The notes beneath the pieces were generated by a model. It worked only from the letters and a program-made list of their open reading frames with translations. It was not told the origin of the DNA and did not search any database. Made by a program: the position numbers and the translations under genes. A stretch of 8,592 nt of DNA from Pseudomonadota bacterium. GTDB lineage: Bacteria; Pseudomonadota; Gammaproteobacteria; Burkholderiales; Burkholderiaceae_C. Of this stretch, positions 1-5,768 are shown one piece after another. The stretch covers positions 1-8,592 of the forward strand of contig JAEZKX010000126.1 in the NCBI GenBank assembly GCA_023436025.1, in the 5' to 3' direction. Each line of letters begins with the position of its first letter. Position 1 is the first letter of the stretch.

Positions 1-1
1 C

Positions 2-337
2 AGCGCACCTGCCAGCGCGGCCAGCGCGCCGGGCGACGGGCGGGTCGTGGTCATCCTCGACGTACTGCAGGAGCAGCGTGAGAAGGTGGTGGTGGGCCTC
101 AACGCTTCCGGCCAGGTGCGCGAATTCCAGCTGCGCACGCGCCTGCAGTTCCGCGTGCGCACGCCGCAGGGGCGCGAGCTGATCCCGCCCACGGAGCTGC
201 TGCAGACGCGCGACATCAGCTTCAACGAGGCCGCCGTGCTGTCGAAGGAAGCCGAGGAAGCGCTGCTGTACCGCGACATGCAGTCCGACCTGGTGCAGCA
301 GCTGTTGCGCCGCCTGGCCGCCCTGCGCAGCGCGTAG
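2..337 (+). CDS. lptE: LPS-assembly lipoprotein LptE, C-terminal part (5' end outside window)
   Basis: LptE is the outer-membrane lipoprotein that plugs the LptD barrel and helps insert lipopolysaccharide into the outer leaflet. The frame is open from the left edge, so the signal peptide and lipobox are not visible and 111 residues remain. An internal GTG at 47 is not a credible start, because the frame reads on upstream through an Ala/Ser/Pro-rich stretch (SAPASAASAPGDG). The body matches what I recall of beta-proteobacterial LptE: a QREKVVVGLNASGQVREFQL strand, then TPQGRELIPPTELLQ, then RDISFNEAAVLSKEAEEALL and a closing helix with YRDMQSDLVQQLLRRLAAL. In related genomes lptE commonly sits after leuS and directly before holA; here rocD intervenes. 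The family call is confident from these motifs, although the N-terminus cannot be checked. Confidence 0.9.
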   Translation, partial: SAPASAASAPGDGRVVVILDVLQEQREKVVVGLNASGQVREFQLRTRLQFRVRTPQGRELIPPTELLQTRDISFNEAAVLSKEAEEALLYRDMQSDLVQQLLRRLAALRSA

Positions 338-431
338 CCCCGCGCGCCGCTGGCGCCCCGCGCGAGAGACCGCGCCCGGCCGCGTCCTACAGCGTCGCGG
401 GCGCGTTCGTGCGAGGCTGGGGCCAACGCAC

Positions 432-436
432 GGAGG
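432..436 (+). promoter_or_regulatory. Ribosome binding site of rocD
   Basis: GGAGG lies 6 nt before the ATG at 443. It is the clearest Shine-Dalgarno sequence in the window and fixes the rocD start. The other housekeeping genes here have weak or no such site, so rocD appears to be translated independently of its neighbours. Confidence 0.75.
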
Positions 437-442
437 CTTGTC

Positions 443-1714
443 ATGGACGCTGCCACGCATCCCGCCGCCCGGGACTTCATCGGCCAGGAAGCGCGCCACG
501 GCGCGCGCAACTATGCGCCGGTGCCGGTGGTGATCGAGCGCGCGCGCGACTGCCTGGTGTGGGACGTCGCGGGCCGTGAATACGTCGACATGATGAGCGC
601 GTACTCGTCGGTGAGCCACGGCCACCTGCATCCGCGCATCGTCGCCGCCGCCGGGCGCCAGCTGGAGAAGGTCGCGGTGATGTCCCGCGCCTACTACGGC
701 ACCACGCTCGGGCCGCTGCTGGAGAAGCTGTCCGCGCTCACCGGCTTCGAGCGGGCCCTGCCCATGAACACCGGCGCCGAGGCGGTGGAAACCGCCATCA
801 AGTGCGCGCGCCGCTGGGGCCACCGCGTCAAGGGCATCGCCGACGGCGAGCAGCGCATCCTGGTGGCGCGCGGCAACTTCCACGGCCGCACCAGCACCAT
901 CATCGGCTTCTCCAGCGAAGAGGCCTACCGCGTCGGCTTCGGCCCCTTCGATGGCGGCTTCCAGCATTTCGACTACGGCAGCATGGACAGCGTGCGCGCC
1001 GCCGCCAGCCCCAATACCTGCGCCGTGCTGATCGAACCCATCCAGGGCGAGGCCGGCATCGTGCTGCCGCCGCCCGGCTTCTTCCAGGCACTTCGCGCGT
1101 GGTGCACCGAGCACCGCATCCTGCTGATCGACGACGAGGTGCAGGCCGGCCTGGGCCGCACCGGCCGCTGGTTCGCGTTCCAGCACGAAGGCATCCGGCC
1201 TGACGCGCTGGTGCTGGGCAAGGCGCTCGGCGGCGGGCTGCTGCCGGTCAGCGCCTTCTGCGCCGACGAGGCGGTGATGCAGGTGTTCGACCCCAACAGC
1301 CACGGCTCCACCTTCGGGGGCAATGCACTGGCGGCGGCGGTGGCGCTGGAGGGGCTGAAGGTGCTGGAGGAGGAGGGCCTGGTGGCGCAGTGCGCCGAGA
1401 AGGGCGACTACCTGCTTGGGCGCCTGCGCGAGCTGCAGGCCGAGGTGCGGCCGCTGATCCGCGAGGTGCGCGGCCGCGGCCTGTGGATCGGCGTCGACAT
1501 CGAGCCGTCCTGCGGCACGGCGCGCGAGCTGGTGGAGCGGCTGGCGGCCGCCGGCGTGCTGTCCAAGGAGACGCACGAGACGGTGATCCGCTTCGCGCCG
1601 CCGCTGACCATCACGCACGACCTGATGGACCGGGCGGTGGAGGCCTTCGGCCAGGTGGCGCGCCAGAAGCACCGGGAGCTGGGCCTGGGCCGCAGGCAGG
1701 CGGAAGTGGCCTGA
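443..1714 (+). CDS. rocD: Ornithine aminotransferase (ornithine-oxo-acid transaminase)
   Basis: This is a PLP-dependent class-III aminotransferase that transfers the delta-amino group of ornithine to 2-oxoglutarate, giving glutamate-5-semialdehyde (in equilibrium with P5C) and glutamate. It is a cytoplasmic step of arginine/ornithine catabolism. The 423 residues are slightly longer than the usual ~400, because of a basic C-terminal tail. Visible hallmarks in order: MMSAYSSVSHGH (Tyr54), PMNTGAEAVETAIKCARRWG (108-126, phosphate-binding loop), GNFHGRT (144-150), EPIQGEAGI (198-206), LLIDDEVQAGLGRTGRW with Asp231 and Gln234 at the cofactor pyridine and phenol groups, LGKALGGGLLPVSA with Lys260 as the Schiff-base lysine, HGSTFGGN (287-294) and ETHETVIRFAPPL with Arg383, which aligns with the human OAT substrate arginine. 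The SAYS and RFAPPL motifs favour ornithine over acetylornithine aminotransferase (ArgD). The start is set by GGAGG 6 nt upstream. It sits between lptE and holA, an uncommon place, and shares its product with ProA two genes downstream. Confidence 0.92.
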   Translation: MDAATHPAARDFIGQEARHGARNYAPVPVVIERARDCLVWDVAGREYVDMMSAYSSVSHGHLHPRIVAAAGRQLEKVAVMSRAYYGTTLGPLLEKLSALTGFERALPMNTGAEAVETAIKCARRWGHRVKGIADGEQRILVARGNFHGRTSTIIGFSSEEAYRVGFGPFDGGFQHFDYGSMDSVRAAASPNTCAVLIEPIQGEAGIVLPPPGFFQALRAWCTEHRILLIDDEVQAGLGRTGRWFAFQHEGIRPDALVLGKALGGGLLPVSAFCADEAVMQVFDPNSHGSTFGGNALAAAVALEGLKVLEEEGLVAQCAEKGDYLLGRLRELQAEVRPLIREVRGRGLWIGVDIEPSCGTARELVERLAAAGVLSKETHETVIRFAPPLTITHDLMDRAVEAFGQVARQKHRELGLGRRQAEVA

Positions 1715-1731
1715 AGCCCGCCTGAAGCCCG
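1710..1731 (+). repeat. 11-bp tandem duplication over the rocD stop codon
   Basis: CCTGAAGCCCG occurs twice head to tail, at 1710-1720 and 1721-1731. The first copy contains the rocD stop TGA, and the second supplies another TGA in a different register. It looks like a small slippage duplication in the 45-nt gap before holA. No function is evident. Confidence 0.7.
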
Positions 1732-1746
1732 CCAGCCCCGCGCCGA

Positions 1747-1752
1747 TACACT
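1747..1752 (+). promoter_or_regulatory. Candidate -10 element of holA
   Basis: TACACT (4 of 6 matches to TATAAT, within GATACACT) ends 7 nt before the holA ATG at 1760. That would place the transcript start at or just before the A of ATG. No convincing -35 hexamer is seen and no Shine-Dalgarno sequence precedes the ATG. The reading as a leaderless-type promoter is inference. Confidence 0.35.
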
Positions 1753-1759
1753 TGGCGCC

Positions 1760-2827
1760 ATGCAGCTTTCCGCCGCCCAACTGCCCCAGCACCTGCAGCG
1801 CGGCCTGAAGCCCCTGTACGTGCTGCACGGCGACGAGCCGCTGCTGCAGCAGGAGGCCGCCGACGCCATCCGCGCCGCCGCGCGCCAGCAGGGCTACACC
1901 GAGCGCTCCGTGCACACGGTTGCCGGCGCGCATTTCGACTGGAGTGCCGTGCTGGCCGCCGGCGGCTCGCTCAGCCTGTTCGCCGACAAGCAGATCCTCG
2001 AGGTCCGCATTCCCTCCGGCAAGCCGGGCAAGGAGGGCAGCGCCGCCTTGCAGCAGCTGGCCGAGCAGTCGGTCGGCAACGACGCCACCCTGACCCTGGT
2101 GCTGCTGCCGCGCCTGGACTTCCAGACGAGGAAGTCCGTCTGGTTCGCGGCCCTGGAAGGCAGTGGGGTGGGCATCGAGCTGCCGCCGGTGGAGCGTGCC
2201 GCCTTGCCGCAGTGGCTGGCGCAGCGGCTGGCGCAGCAGGGCCAGCGCGTGGTGGCGGGCGAGGAAGGCCAGCGCACGCTGCAGTTCTTCGCCGACCGGG
2301 TCGAGGGCAACCTGCTGGCCGCCCACCAGGAAATCCAGAAGCTGGGCCTGCTGCATCCGGCGGGCGAGCTGTCGTTCGAACAGGTCGAGGCCGCCGTGCT
2401 CAATGTGGCCCGCTACGACGTCTTCAAGCTGTCCGAGGCGGTGCTGGGCGGCCAGGTGGCCCGCGTGCAGCGCATGCTCGACGGCCTGCAGGCCGAGGGC
2501 GAGGCCGAGGTGCTGGTGCACTACACGCTCAGCGAGGACATCCGCGCGCTCAAGCGCGTCAAGGACGCCGTCGCCCTGGGACAGCCGCTGCCGCTGGCCC
2601 TGCGCGAGCAGCGGGTGTGGGGCGTGAAGGAGAAGCTCTTCGTGCGCATCCTGCCGGCGCTCAGCCCGGCCACCCTCGACAACCTGCTGCACGGCGCCCA
2701 TGTGGTGGACGGCATCGTCAAGGGCCTGAAGGCGCCCGGCTGGCCCACCAACGGCTGGCAGGCCCTGCACAAGCTGGCGCTGGACCTCTGCCTGGCCGTC
2801 AAGGGCGCCCCCGTCCGGCCGGCCTAG
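1760..2827 (+). CDS. holA: DNA polymerase III, delta subunit
   Basis: HolA (delta) is the clamp-loader subunit that contacts and opens the beta sliding clamp during chromosome replication. At 355 residues it is close to the family norm (~340-350). The N-terminal AAA+-like domain starts with LKPLYVLHGDEPLLQQEAADAI (16-37), the conserved delta opening in which the P-loop has degenerated, as is normal because delta does not hydrolyse ATP. SLSLFADKQILEVRIPSGKPG (70-90) is the strand-loop region used for clamp binding. The middle holds DRVEGNLLAAHQEIQKLGLL (179-198), the typical helix of domain II. The C-terminal collar begins around ARYDVFKLSEAVLGG (217-231) and runs through EVLVHYTLSEDIRAL. The ATG at 1760 gives the expected N-terminus with no alternative needed. 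It lies 45 nt after rocD and 85 nt before proA, and in related genomes it directly follows lptE. Confidence 0.93.
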   Translation: MQLSAAQLPQHLQRGLKPLYVLHGDEPLLQQEAADAIRAAARQQGYTERSVHTVAGAHFDWSAVLAAGGSLSLFADKQILEVRIPSGKPGKEGSAALQQLAEQSVGNDATLTLVLLPRLDFQTRKSVWFAALEGSGVGIELPPVERAALPQWLAQRLAQQGQRVVAGEEGQRTLQFFADRVEGNLLAAHQEIQKLGLLHPAGELSFEQVEAAVLNVARYDVFKLSEAVLGGQVARVQRMLDGLQAEGEAEVLVHYTLSEDIRALKRVKDAVALGQPLPLALREQRVWGVKEKLFVRILPALSPATLDNLLHGAHVVDGIVKGLKAPGWPTNGWQALHKLALDLCLAVKGAPVRPA

Positions 2828-2881
2828 GGCGCGCCTGATGCGCGGCCTGCCTGCACCCACCGGCGGCCGTGTTCCTCACCC

Positions 2882-2906
2882 TCCCCTAACAGGGGAAGGG
2901 GATAAT
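2882..2906 (+). promoter_or_regulatory. proA promoter region: 6-bp palindrome plus -10 element GATAAT
   Basis: GATAAT at 2901-2906 matches the -10 consensus at 5 of 6 positions and ends 6 nt before the proA ATG at 2913, so initiation about 7 nt downstream would fall on the A of ATG. Just upstream is a perfect 6-bp hairpin, TCCCCT (2882-2887) / AGGGGA (2891-2896), with loop AAC. No good -35 is seen. The purine run GGGGAAGGGG (2892-2900) could instead act as a distant Shine-Dalgarno sequence, but its spacing of about 12 nt is long. Confidence 0.45.
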
Positions 2907-2912
2907 GCGGGC

Positions 2913-4193
2913 ATGAATGCCGTCAACATCGCCGAAACCATGGCCGGCCTCGGGCTGCAGGCCCGGGAGGCGTCGGCGCGCATGGCGCGGGCCACCGCGG
3001 CCGAGAAGTCCGCCGCCTTGCGCGCGCTGGCCGCGCTGCTGCGCGGCAACGTCCAGGCCCTGCAGTCCGACAACGCCCGCGACATCGAGCGTGCCACCGC
3101 CGCAGGCCTGGCCGCGCCCATGGTCGACCGGCTCAAGCTCACCCCGAAGGTGATCGAAACCCTGGCCGTCGGCTGCGAGCAGCTGGCAACCATGCCCGAC
3201 ATCATCGGCGAGGTGGTCGGCATGAAGCAGCAGCCCAGCGGCATCCGCGTGGGCCAGATGCGCGTGCCCCTGGGCGTGTTCGGCATGATCTTCGAAAGCC
3301 GCCCCAACGTGACGATCGAGGCCGCCAGCCTGTCGATCAAGAGCGGCAACGCCTGCATCCTGCGCGGCGGCTCCGAGGCGATCGAATCCAACAAGGCGCT
3401 GGCGCGGCTGGTGCAGCAGGCGCTGGAACAGGCCGGCCTGCCGGCCGAAGCGGTGCAACTGGTGCAGACCACCGACCGCGAAGCCGTCGGCCGCCTGATC
3501 GCCATGCCCGAATACGTCGACGTGATCATCCCGCGTGGCGGCAAGGGCCTGATCGAGCGCATCGCGCGCGAGGCCAAGGTGCCCGTCATCAAGCACCTCG
3601 ACGGCAACTGCCACACCTATGTCGACGATCCCTGCGACATCGACATGGCGGTGAAGGTCGTGGACAACGCCAAGACGCAGAAGTACAGCCCCTGCAACGC
3701 CAGCGAAGGCTTGCTGGTGGCGCGCGGCGTGGCGGCCGCGTTCCTGCCGCGCATCGGCGCGGTGTTCGCGGCCAAGGAGGTCGAGATGCGCTGCGATCCC
3801 GAGGCCCTGGCGCTGCTGGCCGGCGTGCCGGGCGCCCGGCTGGTGGCGGCGACCGAGCAGGACTGGTCCGAGGAGTACCTCGCGCCCGTCATCAGCATCA
3901 AGGTGGTGGCCGGCGTCGACGAGGCCATCGCGCACATCAACCGCTATTCCTCGCACCACACCGACGCCATCCTCACGCGCGACCATGTCCATGCCCAGCG
4001 CTTCCTGCGCGAGGTGGATTCGGCCAGCGTGATGGTCAATGCCAGCACGCGCTTCGCCGACGGCTTCGAGTACGGGCTGGGCGCGGAGATCGGCATCAGC
4101 ACCGACAAGTTCCATGCCCGCGGGCCGGTGGGCATCGAGGGGCTGACGTCGCTGAAATGGATCGTGCTGGGAGAAGGCGAAATCCGCGCCTGA
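2913..4193 (+). CDS. proA: Glutamate-5-semialdehyde dehydrogenase (gamma-glutamyl phosphate reductase)
   Basis: ProA reduces gamma-glutamyl phosphate with NADPH to glutamate-5-semialdehyde, the second step of proline synthesis, and normally works in a complex with ProB (not in this window). The 426 residues from ATG 2913 fit the family length. A start at 2838 would add 25 residues, including a Pro/Gly-rich stretch that crosses the promoter-like element, so it was rejected. Motifs: PLGVFGMIFESRPNVTIEAA (119-138) of the cofactor-binding aldehyde-dehydrogenase fold; IIPRGGKGLI (205-214); HLDGNCHTYVD (228-238); NAKTQKYSPCNASEGLLVA with the catalytic cysteine at 261; and the C-terminal ProA signature ending FEYGLGAEIGISTDKFHARG (385-404). 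All key residues are present. It is followed after 3 nt by gshA, so the two are probably co-transcribed and translationally coupled. Confidence 0.96.
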   Translation: MNAVNIAETMAGLGLQAREASARMARATAAEKSAALRALAALLRGNVQALQSDNARDIERATAAGLAAPMVDRLKLTPKVIETLAVGCEQLATMPDIIGEVVGMKQQPSGIRVGQMRVPLGVFGMIFESRPNVTIEAASLSIKSGNACILRGGSEAIESNKALARLVQQALEQAGLPAEAVQLVQTTDREAVGRLIAMPEYVDVIIPRGGKGLIERIAREAKVPVIKHLDGNCHTYVDDPCDIDMAVKVVDNAKTQKYSPCNASEGLLVARGVAAAFLPRIGAVFAAKEVEMRCDPEALALLAGVPGARLVAATEQDWSEEYLAPVISIKVVAGVDEAIAHINRYSSHHTDAILTRDHVHAQRFLREVDSASVMVNASTRFADGFEYGLGAEIGISTDKFHARGPVGIEGLTSLKWIVLGEGEIRA

Positions 4194-4196
4194 GCC

Positions 4197-5492
4197 ATGG
4201 TTCCCCACCTCATCACCGCACTGACCGGCCCGATCAACGAACTCGAGCAGCGGATCCTCGACTCCATGCCGGCGATCGAGCGCTGGTTCCGCCTGGAATG
4301 GATGGAGCACACGCCGCCCTTCTACAGCTCGGTCGACATCCGCAATGCGGGCTTCAAGCTGGCGCCGGTGGACACCAACCTGTACCCGGGCGGCTGGAAC
4401 AACCTCACGCCCGAGATGCTGCCGCTGGCGGTGCAGGCGGCCATGGCGGCCATCGAGAAGATCTGCCCCGAGGCCAAGAACCTGCTGGTGATCCCGGAGA
4501 ACCACACCCGCAACACGTTCTACCTGAGCAACGTGGTGCAGCTGCAGCGCATCTTCCACATGGCGGGCCTCAACGTTCGGGTCGGCTCGATCGATCCGGC
4601 CATCAAGAAGCCCACCACCGTCTCGCTGCCGACCGGCGACACGGTGACGCTGGAGCCGGTGGTGCGCACCAAGCGCCGGCTGGGGCTGAAGAACTTCGAC
4701 CCCTGCACCATCCTGCTGAACAACGACCTGTCGGCCGGCCCCCCTGGCATCCTGGAAGACCTGCACGAGCAGTACCTGCTGCCGCCGCTGCATGCGGGCT
4801 GGTCGGTGCGGCGCAAGAGCCGCCACTTCCAGAGCTACGAGGAAGTGGCCAAGCGCTTCGGCAAGATGCTGGGCATCGACCCCTGGCTGATCACGCCCCT
4901 GTTCAACAGGTGCAGTGACCTCGACTTCACCAAGGAAGACGGCCTGGAGTGCCTGCGCACCAACGTCGAAGCGCTGCTGGCCAAGATCCGCAAGAAGTAC
5001 AAGGAATACGGCATCAACGAAAAGCCGTTCGTGATCGTCAAGGCCGACAACGGCACCTACGGCATGGGCATCATGACCGTGCGCGACGTCAAGGACCTCG
5101 ACGGGCTGAGCCGGCGCACCAAGAACAAGATGTCGGTGACGAAGGACGGCCAGCAGGTCGACAGCGTCATCATCCAGGAAGGCGTGCTGACCGCGGAACG
5201 CATCAACGAGGCCGTGGCCGAACCGGTGGTCTACATGATGGACCGCTACGTGGTGGGCGGCTTCTACCGCGTGCATGCCGAGCGCGGCGACGACGAGAAC
5301 CTCAACGCGCCGGGCGCGAGCTACGTGCCCCTGGCCTTCGCCGAGAGCACGCGCCTGCCCCAGCCGGGCCACAAGCCGGGCGCCAGCGCCCCCAACCGCT
5401 TCTACATGTACGGCGTGATCGGCCGCCTGGCCATGCTGGCCGCCAGCTACGAACTGGAAGCGACGGACCCCGAGGCCGAGGTCTACGACTGA
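4197..5492 (+). CDS. gshA: Glutamate-cysteine ligase, proteobacterial GshA type (PF08886 family)
   Basis: This enzyme catalyses ATP-dependent joining of glutamate and cysteine into gamma-glutamylcysteine, the first and rate-limiting step of glutathione synthesis, in the cytoplasm. The 431 residues match the compact GshA family found in beta-proteobacteria and acidithiobacilli, which is unrelated in sequence to the 518-residue enteric GshA. Recognisable blocks: RWFRLEWMEHTPPFYSSVDI (29-48), NAGFKLAPVDTNLYPGGWNN (50-69), VIPENHTRNTFYLSNV (98-113), FDPCTILLNNDLSAGPP (167-183), and KPFVIVKADNGTYGMGIMTV (276-295), a lysine plus glycine-rich ATP-grasp-like nucleotide segment. VVYMMDRYVVGGFYRVH (344-360) lies near the end. 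The ATG follows the proA stop by 3 nt with no clear Shine-Dalgarno sequence, which argues for translational coupling. gshB, the partner for the second step and often adjacent in beta-proteobacteria, is not seen; kup follows instead. Confidence 0.93.
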   Translation: MVPHLITALTGPINELEQRILDSMPAIERWFRLEWMEHTPPFYSSVDIRNAGFKLAPVDTNLYPGGWNNLTPEMLPLAVQAAMAAIEKICPEAKNLLVIPENHTRNTFYLSNVVQLQRIFHMAGLNVRVGSIDPAIKKPTTVSLPTGDTVTLEPVVRTKRRLGLKNFDPCTILLNNDLSAGPPGILEDLHEQYLLPPLHAGWSVRRKSRHFQSYEEVAKRFGKMLGIDPWLITPLFNRCSDLDFTKEDGLECLRTNVEALLAKIRKKYKEYGINEKPFVIVKADNGTYGMGIMTVRDVKDLDGLSRRTKNKMSVTKDGQQVDSVIIQEGVLTAERINEAVAEPVVYMMDRYVVGGFYRVHAERGDDENLNAPGASYVPLAFAESTRLPQPGHKPGASAPNRFYMYGVIGRLAMLAASYELEATDPEAEVYD

Positions 5493-5523
5493 CGCGAGGG
5501 CGGGGAGCCGCAGCGGGCATCCC

Positions 5524-5665
5524 CCGAACAGCCAATGCGGACAGCCGGACGCAAAAGTCGCGAAGGTTGCGCAAAAGTCGCAAAAGAAGAGCCAAGAAGT
5601 AGTTTCTTTGGCTGTCCTTTTGCGAGCTTTTCGCCCTTTCGCGACTTTTGCGTATGGCTGTTCGG
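5524..5665. repeat. Long imperfect inverted repeat of CGCAAAAGTCGC units
   Basis: This extended palindromic element lies in the gshA-kup gap. The outer arms are CCGAACAGCCA (5524-5534) and TGGCTGTTCGG (5655-5665), 11/11 complementary. The next arms are a perfect 16-bp match, 5549-5564 with 5638-5653. Further in, TCGCAAAAG (5578-5586) pairs with CTTTTGCGA (5617-5625), and AGCCAA (5590-5595) with TTGGCT (5608-5613), around a small loop near 5599-5602. Inside the left arm, CGCAAAAGTCGC is directly repeated (5550-5561 and 5570-5581), and it occurs inverted at 5641-5652. The left arm also carries about 13 extra bases (5535-5548) with a near-copy of the ACAGCC motif. AT-rich runs make it stand out from the GC-rich genes. 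It resembles a dispersed, non-coding REP- or MITE-like element; ORFs through it look like by-products of the repeat. Transcribed, it would form a strong hairpin that could end or protect the proA-gshA message. Confidence 0.8.
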
Positions 5666-5702
5666 AGTTGCTGCGCTGCAACAACAGCGCAACACGCCGA
5701 AC
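5660..5702 (+). other. Secondary hairpin upstream of kup, overlapping the long inverted repeat
   Basis: GTTCGG (5660-5665) pairs with CCGAAC (5697-5702). Inside it GTT (5667-5669) pairs with AAC (5691-5693), and GCGCTG (5673-5678) with CAGCGC (5685-5690) around loop CAACAA. The GTTCGG strand is also the outer right arm of the long inverted repeat, so the two structures exclude each other. There is no U-tract, so it is not a standard terminator. Any regulatory role is inference. Confidence 0.5.
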
Positions 5703-5712
5703 GCCGCAGGCG

Positions 5713-5718
5713 CACAAT
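5713..5718 (+). promoter_or_regulatory. Candidate -10 element of kup
   Basis: CACAAT, within CGCACAATAG, matches the -10 consensus at 4 of 6 positions and lies about 50 nt before the kup start. No good -35 is seen at the standard spacing; the upstream hairpin occupies that region. A transcript from here would have a leader of roughly 44 nt. Confidence 0.3.
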
Positions 5719-5768
5719 AGCCGCTCCCTGTTCTAGACCCGACGGCCGCGCGCCGAGCGGGCCGGTGC

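Noticed and set aside
341..366. GC-rich hairpin after lptE as a terminator
   Set aside because: GCGCC-GCT-GGCGC can form a short stem, but no T-run follows and such stems are frequent in this composition.
2838..2912. An upstream ATG extending ProA by 25 residues
   Set aside because: The extension is Pro/Gly-rich, unlike any ProA N-terminus I know, and it runs across the promoter-like element. MNAVNIAETM from 2913 fits the family.
2886..5717. A 943-codon open frame on the minus strand opposite proA and gshA
   Set aside because: It is antisense to two genes with full family motifs. Its translation is His/Ala/Gly/Arg-rich without domains, the usual shadow frame in GC-rich DNA, and its N-terminus is just the inverted repeat translated.
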